Shown piece by piece: positions 36,227 through 48,200 of a stretch of DNA of 64,000 nucleotides. Both the position numbers and the translations under genes were made by a program. Position 1 is the stretch's first letter, and each line of letters begins with the position of its first letter. Under the pieces are notes generated by a model. That model worked only from the letters and a program-made list of their open reading frames with translations, searched no databases and was not told the origin of the DNA. The stretch covers positions 372,001 to 436,000 of the forward strand of contig JBBPUQ010000005.1 of assembly GCA_038501195.1 (NCBI GenBank), given 5' to 3'. Source of the stretch: Nemania diffusa. Lineage: Eukaryota > Ascomycota > Sordariomycetes > Xylariales > Xylariaceae.

Positions 36227-36360
36227 TTAACACCCCTTTCCATTTCGGTCGATGTGCTTGGTAGTGACGAAGTTGCCGTATGAATCTTCGAACTGGACGG
36301 TAATGTGGACCTTGGCATCTGGATTAGTGCCACCGCTGTGCCAAGTATGGCCTCCACTAT
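36227..36360 (-). pseudogene. Fragment of a small, possibly secreted protein gene
   Basis: On the minus strand, about 43 codons after a plausible acceptor (CATATAG) read GGHTWHSGG, then HITVQFEDSYGNFVTTKH, and stop at 36227. The composition is that of a folded beta-type protein rather than random frame. Beyond the stop the same strand continues in another frame, so a frameshift or decay is likely. I cannot name the family. Confidence 0.25.
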
Positions 36361-38088
36361 ATGTACAGGTTAAAAATATAGATCTTAAAGATTGAGTTTA
36401 CTTAGATAGTGAAGTGGAAGTTCCCTAAGCTCTTTTATTCTTCCATGGGTGAGGCGTAGCTCAGGGGATCTTGAACCTTGAATGGGCTGCCCATCAGGTT
36501 TTTCACCCATTATTCTCAATATTGGCCTTGGAATATCTGCTCCTATGCTGCCTCACCATTATGGTATAAAAAAACTCCTCGGGATGGGGTGGACTTACGC
36601 AGCTTGCGGGGTACTTTTTATGAGACTACCAGACAAGTCCCGCTTATCGGTTTCGGCGTATTGGCGGACAGCCGCGTCTGCTGATGGGCTTCTTTTGGTT
36701 TCATCTGTGTAGCGAATGTCTCTCAGACCCCGTTTGGCGGACTCTTCGTTTTTTTGCGGCATAGTTGCTGATGTGAAGAATGAGGGAGTTCTGGGGTTCT
36801 GATGATAAGCTGAGATTGCTTCGGGACTGATTCATGGTGGAAAGTAATATGGTAGTTAGCATGGGAGGGTAAATATTTATACTAAATTTTGAATGCAGTT
36901 TTGAATGATACAATGTATGTTGTTCAATGATGCACAATACCCAATTAGTATATTGTTGGCCTCCCAACTGTGAATTAAGGGATTGATAAATTACATTGTC
37001 GCGCAGGTAATGTAACAATATTTCTATTTATAGGGCCTTGATCCTATGTACAATACGTTCAATATCTATAGAGATAAACGTGCTCGAATAGCCTGCTTCA
37101 CCTGATCAATAATAGTGTGCAAATTGATAGTATTTCTGCAAAGGATTTGACAATCTGAACCCTATTATTTCAAATGGGAGCTATTAATATATTCACAGCA
37201 TCCTACTATAGCTTAAATATACGCAAGATTTTGCTCATGTTAAATATGCTGCGTTTGCGTCAACTAACGCGAGCCGTACAGTCCACCAGAACGTTTCTCT
37301 ATAGAGTTGTGGCAGGTGATAAAGTCGACTACTATCGTCATATAAGGATAAGAGTCTTCCCCTAAGTAGCAGTATAGGGTCAGGGCTCAATTTCATTGAT
37401 TGCTGAGTCCTAACTACTTGTATTTACGTGATCTATCTTCGCTCTGCACTTTATCCTCTAGAAAGTTGATGGAGAGTGCTCTAATTACTTTATAAGTAGT
37501 TAAACCTTCCCAGTCAGGAATTAACGGTTATATATGCTGTCACAGTAATGGAGGTTATTGCTGTTCTGAGTAGAGTGGTTTTTGTACATGTATGCTGAAC
37601 TGTCAAGGGAGAGCTAGTAATGCAGTACCCACATGTTCCCAAATGCTGTTTGCTACACAATGTAACACCTTAGGTACCTGGGTACCTAGTTATTGATAGC
37701 TGTGTTTTATTGGACAGTATTAAACGATCCCTAACGGCGCACAGGTAATACCATGAAGTGACAGCGAGGGTGTTGTGGGGCCCTCTACTCCTTCACTGCC
37801 ACCCCGTTGGTGTAACACAATCATGCAGTATTATTACCTACCTACCTAACCTACCTACTTGCCTAGCGACCAGTGCAGTCTTCCCTATAGCACCTAGTTA
37901 TTCGTCTATAATATAAGAGACAAAGCAAGGAGAAGGTTCCACCATCTAATCGCGGAACCTTCTATCCAGAAAATAGGATATTTCCTGAAGGCCCCTCCTG
38001 TTTCGCTAAATTCAGCTTATCGCACCTAAACCTACTTTATTTAGCTACTGCCAGTGCAGTTCAACCAAGACCAGTAACCGCGGAAGAA

Positions 38089-39615
38089 ATGCCGGAGCAG
38101 ACACAGAATAGTACGGAAACTCCTGAAACCATGGTCCACTCCAGTCATCCGTCCACTTCTGGCGGTATTGGGGCTACGAGCCAGTCCGAAAAAGCCCCTC
38201 GTTCCCCCGAAGAGGAACAAAATCCAGCTCCACCGGACACAAAGCCTCCGCCACGTGATATCGAGGAGGGCAGTGATGCTTACCATCCAGGTGGTTTCCA
38301 CCCCGTCTACATCGGCGACGTATACAACCATAGATACGAGATAATTAACAAGATCGGTTACGGGGTCTACTCCACTGTATGGGTCGTCAAAGATCTTCAA
38401 AACCTGTAGGTTTCTAGACACTCCACTCACCGTACCTTGTAACACTAATAATATAATTATAGAGATAGCGACCGACGAAAATATTTAGCTCTTAAGGTTC
38501 TCAGCGGTATCTGCTATCATACCGGGTATGACGTTTTCGAAAGAGAAATCCTGGCGCATCTGAGAGATGGAGATCGCGACGCGTTTGGGTACAAACACAT
38601 TTGTCATCTACTCGATGACTTCGAGCACGAAGGACCGAATGGGAAACATGTTTGTCTAGTCTTCGAGCTCTATGGGGAAACTCTTTCCAGCTTTGGCACC
38701 TTGTTTGACGAGAGCATGATTCCGACTGCCCTAATGCGGCGTTTCACGATTCAACTACTGTGCGCACTGGATTTTGCTCACAGCCACGGAGTCATTCATA
38801 CCGGTAATCCTCTCCTCTCTACCTGTCGAGTTCAGTCTGATATCAGTCTCTAACGTTTCATTCCTCCAGACATTACACCCAGCAACATCTTTGTCAAATT
38901 TAGAGACCATTCACTAATAGAGTCTAAATATCTCAAGACCCGACGCGTGGCGCAGCAAGATAGGAACGAGGAAAAATATACCGTTATCCCTTCGTTCCGT
39001 TTCCAGAATTGCTACTTTACATCTTCTGACGACCTCTGGGAATTCGATATTGCACTTGGTGATTGGGGAGTTGCAAGTTGGACCGACAAGCATCTAACCG
39101 AAAACATCCAACCTGTGGCCCTTCGGGCCCCCGAAGTGTTGATAAAAGCTCCGTGGGACGAAAAAGTAGACTTCTGGAACCTCGGCGCTGTGCTATTAGA
39201 GGTATACCGTGCGATACGAATGTTCAGCGGATGTGTCCCCCGAAATGGCCCTTACGAAGTTAGGGAACATTTGGCGGAGATTGTGGACTTCTTTGGACCC
39301 TTCCCGCAGTCCCTCTTAGAGAAGGGAAACCAAGAAATAGTCCAGGATATATTCGATGAGGAAGGGAAGGTTAGGGGTATGCCACCCAAGATGAGGCCGC
39401 CACTAGGCTCCGAGGTTATGATGTCTGGCCTGAGGGACGAGATAAGAGCCGATTTTGAGTCTTTTTTGCGGGCCATGATGAAGATCGAACCCTCCGAACG
39501 GGCGACTGCTGAAGATCTCCTGCGGCTTCCTTTCCTACGCGCGCTACCGCCGAAAGGCGAATGGAGTCAGAAAAAGGAGAACAACGAGGGAGCTGAGACA
39601 GAGACAACATCGTAG
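38089..39615 (+). CDS. SRPK-like Ser/Thr protein kinase, divergent
   Basis: Three exons (38089-38405, 38463-38803, 38870-39615) encode 467 aa. The order YHPGGFHPVYIGDVYNHRYE, then the nucleotide-binding loop GYGVYSTVW (90-98) and catalytic Lys117 (ALKVL), is typical of the fungal SR-protein-kinase-like group, many members of which are non-essential and expanded. The catalytic loop reads HTDITPSN (Asp220) instead of HRDxKxxN, and the metal-binding motif is DWG (Asp284) instead of DFG. APE is present (306-308), with the SRPK-type VDFWNLGAVL segment. The N-terminal 65 residues are disordered and Pro/Ser/Glu-rich. Catalysis is possible because Lys and both Asp are kept, but the Arg and Lys of the catalytic loop are lost. 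Targets unknown. Confidence 0.87.
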
Positions 39616-40019
39616 ATGCAGCTAATTCTACTTAAGCTAAAAATATTTACTCTTTAATGGATGGTGTGCTAATTACTACCCAAACTGCTTACTCGAAATA
39701 GTAGTGTTACGTCACCTCATATGGGCCTAAATACCGGTGACGTTAGCAGCGGCGATCGGGTGTAACGATCAAATCAATTTATCTTAACATAAAGATAACT
39801 AGGTAGTATGATATCGTAGCCAATTCTGACATGGGTGACTTATAAAACTTGCCTATGTAGTACCCCAAACAAAAAGATTATGTTTAAAAGGGGTGCTTCA
39901 ACTATTTAGTTGTTTATTGTCGGGTTCTAAACCCCCCAATCAGCCCGCGTAATTAAAAGCCTCCTTAGCCAAAAAGGCGAATGATCCCACCAGCTATCTC
40001 CTCAAGTAGGTCATCAGAC
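39616..40019. other. Intergenic
   Basis: No gene seen. AT-rich, with the 3' end of the kinase gene. Confidence 0.45.
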
Positions 40020-40330
40020 CTAGGAGACTGCGTCAGTCTGTCCATTGTCTCCATATGCCCTCTTGATCTTATCTACGCCGTGGCGACCGAGATGTCTCTG
40101 GAACTCGCTGGCCCCCTTCACCACGCCGCCGCAGACACGACATATATACATGCCCTTCTGGTGGCGGGCATGAGACCGCATGAAAATGTAAGGGACCATC
40201 TGCTAGTCGCTGTTGATCGGATACGCCATTTGCTAGTTCTTGTCCTTCCAGCTGTACTGGCCAATGGCGATGTAGGAGCTCGACTAGCCAGTTTCGGGGG
40301 CGAAGCTGGGGTTGGGGCAGAACTCAGCGC
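40020..40330 (-). pseudogene. C2H2 zinc-finger protein pseudogene
   Basis: In one minus-strand frame ending at 40020, a classical finger is intact: YICRVCGG...FQRHLGRHG, with C-x2-C, twelve residues, then H-x3-H. The same frame continues upstream through recognisably coding sequence (for example EFCPNPSFAPETG and VPYIFMRSHARHQKGM) but is interrupted by three TAG codons, two of them just before CAA or CAG. In-frame TAGs of this kind are what C-to-T changes in CAG codons would leave. It is probably a decayed regulator gene, 2.2 kb from the PKS gene. Confidence 0.55.
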
Positions 40331-40815
40331 CAGCTTAACTATAGTCAGAAACGGAACTGAGTCACAACGCAGTTTCTAGACAGATGCAATGACTCACAGT
40401 TCGGGGAGGAGCTAGATGCTTGCGCCGGGGCCCGCAGAAGTCTCCCTTGCGCCGTTCTTTGGTACAGAGAACTGAGAGTTCCAAGCACGCCTGACTGCGT
40501 GTTATTGGATCTGGCTAAGAGGGACGAGACATGTGGTAGCACAATAGCCGCGGCATCCTTAGTTGATGTGAGCACAGCGATGGTTATTTGCTGCAGTTCT
40601 ATAGTGTGTGCCTGTAATTGTAGCCGCGACGTCTCTGTTTGTTTTATATCTTCATGTGATTGATGGAATTTTATGGAACGGGCCATGTAAGCCCTGGCAC
40701 GCACCGTCACCCCTTTCAAGCTGTCGCCCGAGCCTTCTGAAGTCGTTATCATCTTTATTCTGGATTGCGTATGTCCATTGTTGAGAGAGCTAAGGAGAGC
40801 CTGATTCCTGGTACC

Positions 40816-41280
40816 TTATTCCCTCTGCTGCTGGTTATTCAGCCAATTCTGGAGAATCCCAACGCCTACAAAAAAAAAAGATCCTACGATAGCTGCGACA
40901 AGGGCGGGAATTTCAAGGCCGCTTATGTTGTCTAGTCGGCGCCGGTCTTAGAGAGTGAGTGTAAATTTAAGGAATCAGTCAACAAGAACTAACTCGAAAC
41001 CTAAGCACACGCAATTAGAGGCTGCCTGATGGCCTTTAATAGGAGTTACTCGTATGCCAGCTAGGAGGGCGACTAGGTTAAGTATTTCCTCGCATAGAAC
41101 CCCAAGGACATATAGTATGTAAGATTCATCCTTGAAACCACAAGCTTCCAATAATAGTACCGCTCGACCCTTGTCACCAGAATCTTGGCTATGTATGGTA
41201 CTCAATTGTAAGACTTCTATAACCCCTTGAAATGGGCCATAAGCCCCGGTATGTAGGTATGTAACTGTTGCTTGTACCAA
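40816..41280 (-). pseudogene. Possible eroded gene with a membrane segment
   Basis: On the minus strand a 101-codon frame (41280-40975) with helical, coding-like composition (KGRAVLLLEACGFKDESYILY) is followed by a second frame ending at 40816. That one holds a clear membrane helix (IPALVAAIVGSFFFVGVGIL) and a Gln-rich end. A GTTAGT donor and CTCTAAG acceptor lie between them, but the phases do not join, so either the gene is decayed or my model is wrong. Family unknown. Confidence 0.25.
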
Positions 41281-42234
41281 TTTTTCTTATGGAAATGTCT
41301 CCGTGATGCTCGGCATTTCATGCTTGTTTTCAACATAGTTGCATATCCCACAAGTTGTTAGAACCTAACCTATTCGATAATAGGAGATTCGTCCACATTG
41401 AGGAAATGTTCAACATTTTGTGAATTTAATCCATTGCTGCTACCAGATTTCTATGAAGCTCGGAGGTAGACTATTATCTACTAGAGAACCTAATAGTTTA
41501 ATTAGACTCCTGAATACCGAATGAAGTGTGAGGTGATATAAAGTCGCAGAAATGATGCTTCCAGACCCCTAAGGTATTTCTATCACGTATCATTAAGACA
41601 TAAAGAGAAGAGTCTTCCCGATTAAGCGAAGAAGACTGAAGAACTAATAATATTAAGCTTGACTTTATACTGCCCCTCGTAGGAGTTACTAGTAACTCCA
41701 GCCCCCCCTCCTAGCCGATACTTTCTGTCTTTGTCTTGATCTTCGTTTTGGTCGCCTATTTTATTACTGAATGTCGCGTCGGACCTTTTTTCTCGAGTCT
41801 TTGCAATCTGCTGCCGCGCTTGGGTTATGTTGTAGAAGAACGAATACTCGGTAGCACACGGCCGTAAATGCAGCAGATGGGTTCTACCATCATCGCTCCA
41901 CAAGGCATTGTTCGTAAACTGTACGCCGAAGCGAAGACCAGCATTCACAAGACATCCGCGCATCTATACACAACATTCACGCTCAGATTTCGCCACTACT
42001 TATCAGTGCCTTTGCGACCAATGGCTTCCGGTCATTTGTCAAAACAATTTGTTTACCTACCTAGTCATCAACAGCTTTATTGTGATCACCAACAAACTTG
42101 AAACCATGGTCATACAAAGCATCACATGGAGATGCAGTAATACTAATAGAGGAAAGAATACGAAACTACTGTCTGATCATGTTCCACTTGCTGACACGAA
42201 CACAGTTAGAAATCACGATTTGGTGCTTTGTGAC
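41281..42234. other. Intergenic downstream of the PKS gene
   Basis: Only short overlapping frames with no family features are present. The part next to 42235 should include the PKS 3' untranslated region. Confidence 0.5.
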
Positions 42235-45200
42235 CTATGTCAACCTCGACACCTCCTCAATAATCCTCTCACTGATAGACACCAATGACACAGCATTCAT
42301 AATGTCTAGCGTCGTCAGGTCAACACTCAACTCCACCTTCAAGAAGTTGCGAATCTCAACTGCAGCCAATGAGTCAATCCCATATGCTGATAACGGCCGC
42401 GCGAAGTCCAGCGGTTCGGTCACGCGTAAGATCCGCATCATGTACTTGTTCAACACCTCAGAGGTCGTCTCCAGAATGAGACGCGCGCCAACTTTGGCAT
42501 GGATCATCGCCCGAATTGAATCGAGGTCCTTCAGCCCCTGGCTGTCCCCTTGCGGCTCGTTAGGTCCATGATCGTGTGAGAAGAGCCCGGCGAAGCGGAC
42601 ATCTCGTGAGAGCAGCGAGTCTGACGGTTGCGGGACGCGGATGCCTGTAATCAAGTTTGAAGTACTTTCAGCGTTTGTGGGAACATCTGATTGCCTTTGA
42701 ATGGAGATTTTGATGCTTTCGCGCAAGACCTTGTCGTTGATTGTGTAGAAGACGGACTCGTCGAATCGATCCATCAGATCATCGTGTCGGGCAACATATC
42801 CAACGTTCGATACGACGCCTAGGCTAATAGAGCAGGCCGGCAGACCGAGGCCGGCCCGGTATGAGGCAAAAGCATCGAGGAACGTGTTTGCGGCAGCGTA
42901 GTTGGCTTGCGCCTTGTGGCCATACAGACCGGAGATGCTAGAGAGGAGAGTAAAAAACCTCGGCGGGGATCGTTCTTCAAGAGAGACTTCGTGAAGATTC
43001 AGAGTTCCTTTCACCTTGCAACTGAGTGTTGCATGATATTCATCTAATGTCATAGAGTCAAAGGGACGATCCTAAATAGTATCATCAGCTTGACCATAGT
43101 TTTCGTACTAGACCATCGTGATACTTACGTTCAAGATCATGGCGCCTTGAATAATGCCATCGACAGGGCCTTTAGCACTTTTGAAAGCCCGTCTCACGTC
43201 GTCGATGTTCGTGACATCCCCACGAACCATCGTGACCTTGCAACCCAGAGCGTTGATTTTCGAGAGCGCCAACTGCGACTTCTCGTCACCGCCCCCGCTT
43301 CGCGACAAAACCACCAGGTTGTGAGCGCCGCACTTAGCTAGATACATCGCTATACTCGAGCAAAGGCCGCGGAGGCCTCCGGCGATCAAGTACGATGCAT
43401 CGCTGCGAAGGCAAACACTGCTTGGCGCACGACGAACAGGTACTTGAAGGTTGGGCTCATGAGATCTAGTCACGACGAGCTTGCCTATGTGCCTCCCGCT
43501 GCGTATTAATCTCAACGCGTCTGGTATCTGGTCGAATGAGAATTCTCGGGTCGGCGTTATTGGCTTAATGTGGTCTTTCTCGAAGAGCTCGAATGTCTCT
43601 TTTAAGAGGCTATGTTTTCTGTCAGCTAACGCAAAAGGCAGAAGGGCATGGTATGGATTGGTGGCTTAGCCAACTACTTACCTGCCCAGAACTTCGTCAG
43701 TGATATGCTGCTCGTTCGATAGGTCCAGCGCTCGAAAAGAGGCATTACGATTGAACGGTTCCATAGACAGCATGTTACGGTCCAGTATGTCTTTCTTTCC
43801 GATCTCGACCATCGTCCCCCCAGTTCCAATAATTCTCCACGACTCGTCGAGAAGGTCGCCGGCCAGAGAGTTCAAGATGATATCAACACCGTAGCCGCCT
43901 GTTTCTTCCATGATAAGACGCGCGAAGTCCGAGTTCCTAGAAGAAAAGATTCTCTCATCTTTTATATCGTAATTCGACTTCAAGAAACTACGCTTCGCTT
44001 CCGTACCTACGGTCGCGTAAACCTTCCCAGACATGCATTAGCAAAATTTTCACAGCTATGTCGATTGGGTGCATTACCTCTGCTCCAAAGTATCGACAAA
44101 GCTGTATTGCCGATAAACCAACTCCACCCGTGGCTGAATGTATCAAGACACGGTCTCCTTTCTTGATCTGTGCAATGTGGATGAGGGCGTAGATAGATGT
44201 TGCGAATACAACGGGCATCGTAGCTGCTTCTTCAAATGTCATCTGATCTGGAATGGCGTGAACCCTCTTGCGACTGGTCTGTACACGATTACCAAAAGAG
44301 CCGCGCTTGAGGAAGTTCACTCTTTGGCCAATATGGAAGTCATCGACTCCGGGCCCGATGCGTGCAATGACTCCACTGCCTTCTCCGCCAAGCAGATATT
44401 CGTCCTCTGGCACAAGCCCGATGGTACTAGCGGCATCTTTGAAGTTAACACCAGACGCAATTACGTCGATCTCGACCCAGTCGTCTGGAAGGGGTGGTGG
44501 TTGAGCTGAGATTTCGCTATATACAAGTGAGTCGAGATTCCCTACACGCTCGGTCCTTAGCTTGATGGTTCCGGGCGTGGTGTGAAAAGGGGTCATGACG
44601 GGGGCTTTTCCATGACGGTCATCTTCAACTGACTGGTTAGCTCTTGCATCGGATACAACACGACTGATATGAATTATGCCCCCCCTTTCGACGAACTCAC
44701 TGTCCTTGCAGCTTCGCTCATCCATGCTACATAGGAGATCAAGGCAGGTCAGGATTGCCTTGTCAGTAGTGTCGCCTGACGGACTTTCAACGTCAAGATT
44801 AAGGAGTCTCAAATACGGCATTTCGTTTCTGATGGTCCTGAAAAGTCCAAGTATCAAAGCCTTTCGAGGGTCGATCACGGACATTTGTGCCCCTGATGTG
44901 ACCCATAGTATGCGGCATTCCTTCTGTACTAAGGTCTGCAACGTGTGCCACTGCTGCTGATCAAGCTTGGACATCACTGCGACATTCACCTCATCCATCA
45001 CAACAACATTACTCTTTAATGGGACGTTTTCGGCTCCTATCACTGAAGAGAATGCCCAAGACGAGTGTTGGAAATTTGCCGGAAGCTCAGGACCGTGGGG
45101 ATTGCTGAAGCGAACCACGAATATACGCTTCGATTCCGTAGTTTCTTGGGTGGTTTCTTTACGAGCGACAATCATGCCATCAGCCGCCAGTAACTGTCTC

Positions 45201-48200
45201 AGGCCATGCAGCGAGAATGTGCGAGATAAATGTGCAGGCTTAGTATTTGGAGTGATGAAAAGCACCATTCCATTCTCCCGCACTGATGACCTGATTAACT
45301 CCGAGTATGGGCTCAGGGGTTCCTCTCCAGAAGCAGAGGACTTGACAATTGCCAGTTCGTACTTCGAATCAAGTAATTCGTGTAGATTTTCATCATCAAG
45401 GACAATATAATCCCTTTGCAGAGTGCTGTGATATTTATCTCTTAGCTGTATGAGCATGGACGCGCTTATTGCGGCAAGGGTGTATCGTGAAGAAGCAGTC
45501 TCGAGGGCGGACTTTGACCTGTCTTCATCAAGCCAGAGACTAGAAAGATCGTCGTCGTCTAGATTGAATTCAATCACATTCAATTGTGGATATTTGTGCA
45601 CGACGAGATCTATCCATTTGTGTGCAGAAAGCAATGCTCGAGATTCAGATTCTGTCCTCAAGTCCGCCGCAGAACGTTTCGCGAGTTTGTCAAACCCTGA
45701 CTCGTCAAGCAGCGTGATGTCAGCATTCCATACCGGCTGACAGAACACATGCGGTGAGCTGCTAATATCTGCGCTGCCGAGTGTGGCGTATCGTATTCCT
45801 CTCATGTCAAGCAACATATCACCTTGTTCTGGGTCATACGTCGCGCACGAGAATGAGTAGTTCTTCATGACCTCTTTGCGACCAACCCCTGTGTAATCAG
45901 AGCGCGCCGTCGCAATTGCCTCTGGAGGTTGCTGCGATCTGTAAGGCACAAAAAGACTGTCGATCTGGAGCGGCACCAAGGTGTCGGCGTTATGGGAGTC
46001 CTCCTCCCATGTGGCAGTAACGCTCTGAAAGCAGCCATCCATACAAGCCGGGTGTATGAGATACGGGCTTTGCATATATCCAGATATCGGCGGTTCGAGT
46101 GATACTTTAGATCGCCCAATTCGGGAACTATCGGAGGATTCCATCAATATCAGCTTCTGAAATGAGGGTCCGAAATTGAAACCATAGTCGCGCATCGTTT
46201 TGTACCACTTGCCGTTCGACATTGCATGTTTGAATGGCTGTAGTACAGATTTTGGCGCAGCAGGTATGCTGAATTCTGTGTCGATACGGATGAAACCTGA
46301 CGCATGATCGCTCCAAGTTCCATGCTTTTCTGCCGATATCTTGAACTGGTACCATGACGGATTAGATCCCAATGGAGGTGTCAGACTAAGGGAGATTAAC
46401 GGGGATTCGTCAGAATCTCCTAGAAACAATGCCTTGAGGAACTTGATGTCTCTCATCCGATAAGCATACCTCTCTGGTGCGCGCTCGTTCCACGTCGTCA
46501 TAATGGCTGTCTGGTAGATGGATTCAATTGCCATACAGATATATCCAGTGCCTGGGAAAACGATGTTGTTCCCTAGTTTGTGACCTTCAAGCCAAGTGTT
46601 GTTCGCAAGTTTCAGTTTGTTCCTCCAGATAGGCGATTGCCAGGAAGTTCCTGGGATCTTTGATCCCAATAGATCGTGCTTGACAAATGGGCGAAATCGC
46701 CAATCTTTGCTAGCAAGGCTTTCGTGCCAGAACTTCTTCGAATGATTCCAAGAATAATTCGGCAGATCAATCAGAGTGGACAATGAGTCGCTGTCCAGCT
46801 CGTTCACTCGCTTTAGGTTTATCGGTCCACCAGCAAGGAAGAGGCCGCCTGCTACATTGTATAGAGACGTCACAGTGTCTTGACCCCTGACAGCCACGGA
46901 TGTGTATAGGGGTCTTTGCGTGAGCTCAGGGTGATCATCGCAAATTTGTGCGATAATTCCAGACAACGTATTAGAGGGGCCAACTTCGATTAAATGATTG
47001 ACCCCTTCTTTCCTACCTATCATGATCTCAACCGCGTCTTGGAACAAAACCTGGGATCTCAGGTTACGTACCCAGTATTGGAGCTCAATCGGGCCGGTGA
47101 TTCGCCTTCCGTATACGGATGAGAACATCACTGCTTCGCCGAGTCTCGCGCCTGTAGTTCTGATCTCAGTGGACAGTAGGTCGGCGTATCTCTCTGATAT
47201 TTGATCCATGAATGTGGAATGGTACGCAAAGTCGACTGCGAGCATGCGGGCTAAATAACCATCGTCCTTCACTCTCCGCATAAGTCGATTCAGGGCATCC
47301 GCATAACCTGAAAGCGTAACACTTCGCGGACCATTCAGACATGCTATTTCGACTAAATCGTCCGTTTTGTCGATATATCGCGTGACTGCGTCCGCTGGCA
47401 TTCCCACCGCGAGCATGCTAAGATTTGATATGGGCCGAAACTCTGCGATAGCCTGTCCTCTGAGATATGCGATCTTGATCGCTTCCTCGGCAGTGAGATA
47501 CCCAGCGGCGACAGCAGCTGCAATCTCACCAGAAGAATGGCCGACAACCGCCGTTGGCTTAATACCCCAGTCAGAAAGCACTCTAAGATAGGCGATCTGC
47601 AATGCAGTGACTATTGGCTGAGATATCTGTGGCTCTCGAATGCGACTTGGGTCGATCTCATCTACCAACATGGACGCCAATGACCACTTCGGGGGCTGCT
47701 TTAAGGTTTCCAAAGCTTTCTCGAGGGTCTCAATAATACTCCTTGCAACGGAGAAAGTGTGTATAAGGCCTCTTCCCATCCTTATCCATTGGGCGCCTTG
47801 GCCAGTGAAAATCAGGCCAATTTTAACACTTTGGTTCAAGAGTCTGCCGGTAGTAAAAGAACCAGGACTAAAACGTGGGCTCTTTTGAATGCTATAGCCT
47901 CTACAGAACAAGTGACTGCGTCGCTCAGAGAGAGTAAAAGCCAAATCGCCTAAAGTAACCTCGACGCCTGGGTGTAATAGATGTGACGACAATCTCTGGA
48001 TGGAGTTTTTGAGAGCAACGTCATCGTTCGCCGACATGACTATCAATTTTGGTCTAGGACTGGATTCAATTCCATTACCATTATGATCACTGAAGAACTC
48101 TGCTTCGATGGTCTCACTTTTGACGTAGGAGCTTTTGAATTTTGGCCATAAGCTTCCCAAAAGATACTCGGGGCTTTCGAGAATCGCGTGCGCATTGCTG

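Larger units (their letters stand above)
33070..38088. other. 5-kb gene desert
   Basis: No intact gene is visible in five kilobases. I see a degenerate tRNA-like element (33507-33592), TACCTAGGTACG motifs near 33355 and 37670-37860, and two short coding-like fragments (36227-36360 minus, and an unassignable one at 36482-36712 plus). The remainder is AT-leaning DNA with many stops in all frames, consistent with old degraded repeats. Confidence 0.55.

Noticed and set aside
36446..36456. TAGCTCAGGGG, a box A-like word
   Set aside because: No box B or cloverleaf follows within tRNA distance.
36478..36712. Overlapping 68- and 76-codon plus-strand frames with hydrophobic stretches
   Set aside because: They look coding-like in part (ILNIGLGISAPMLP), but I could not assign a family or connect exons.
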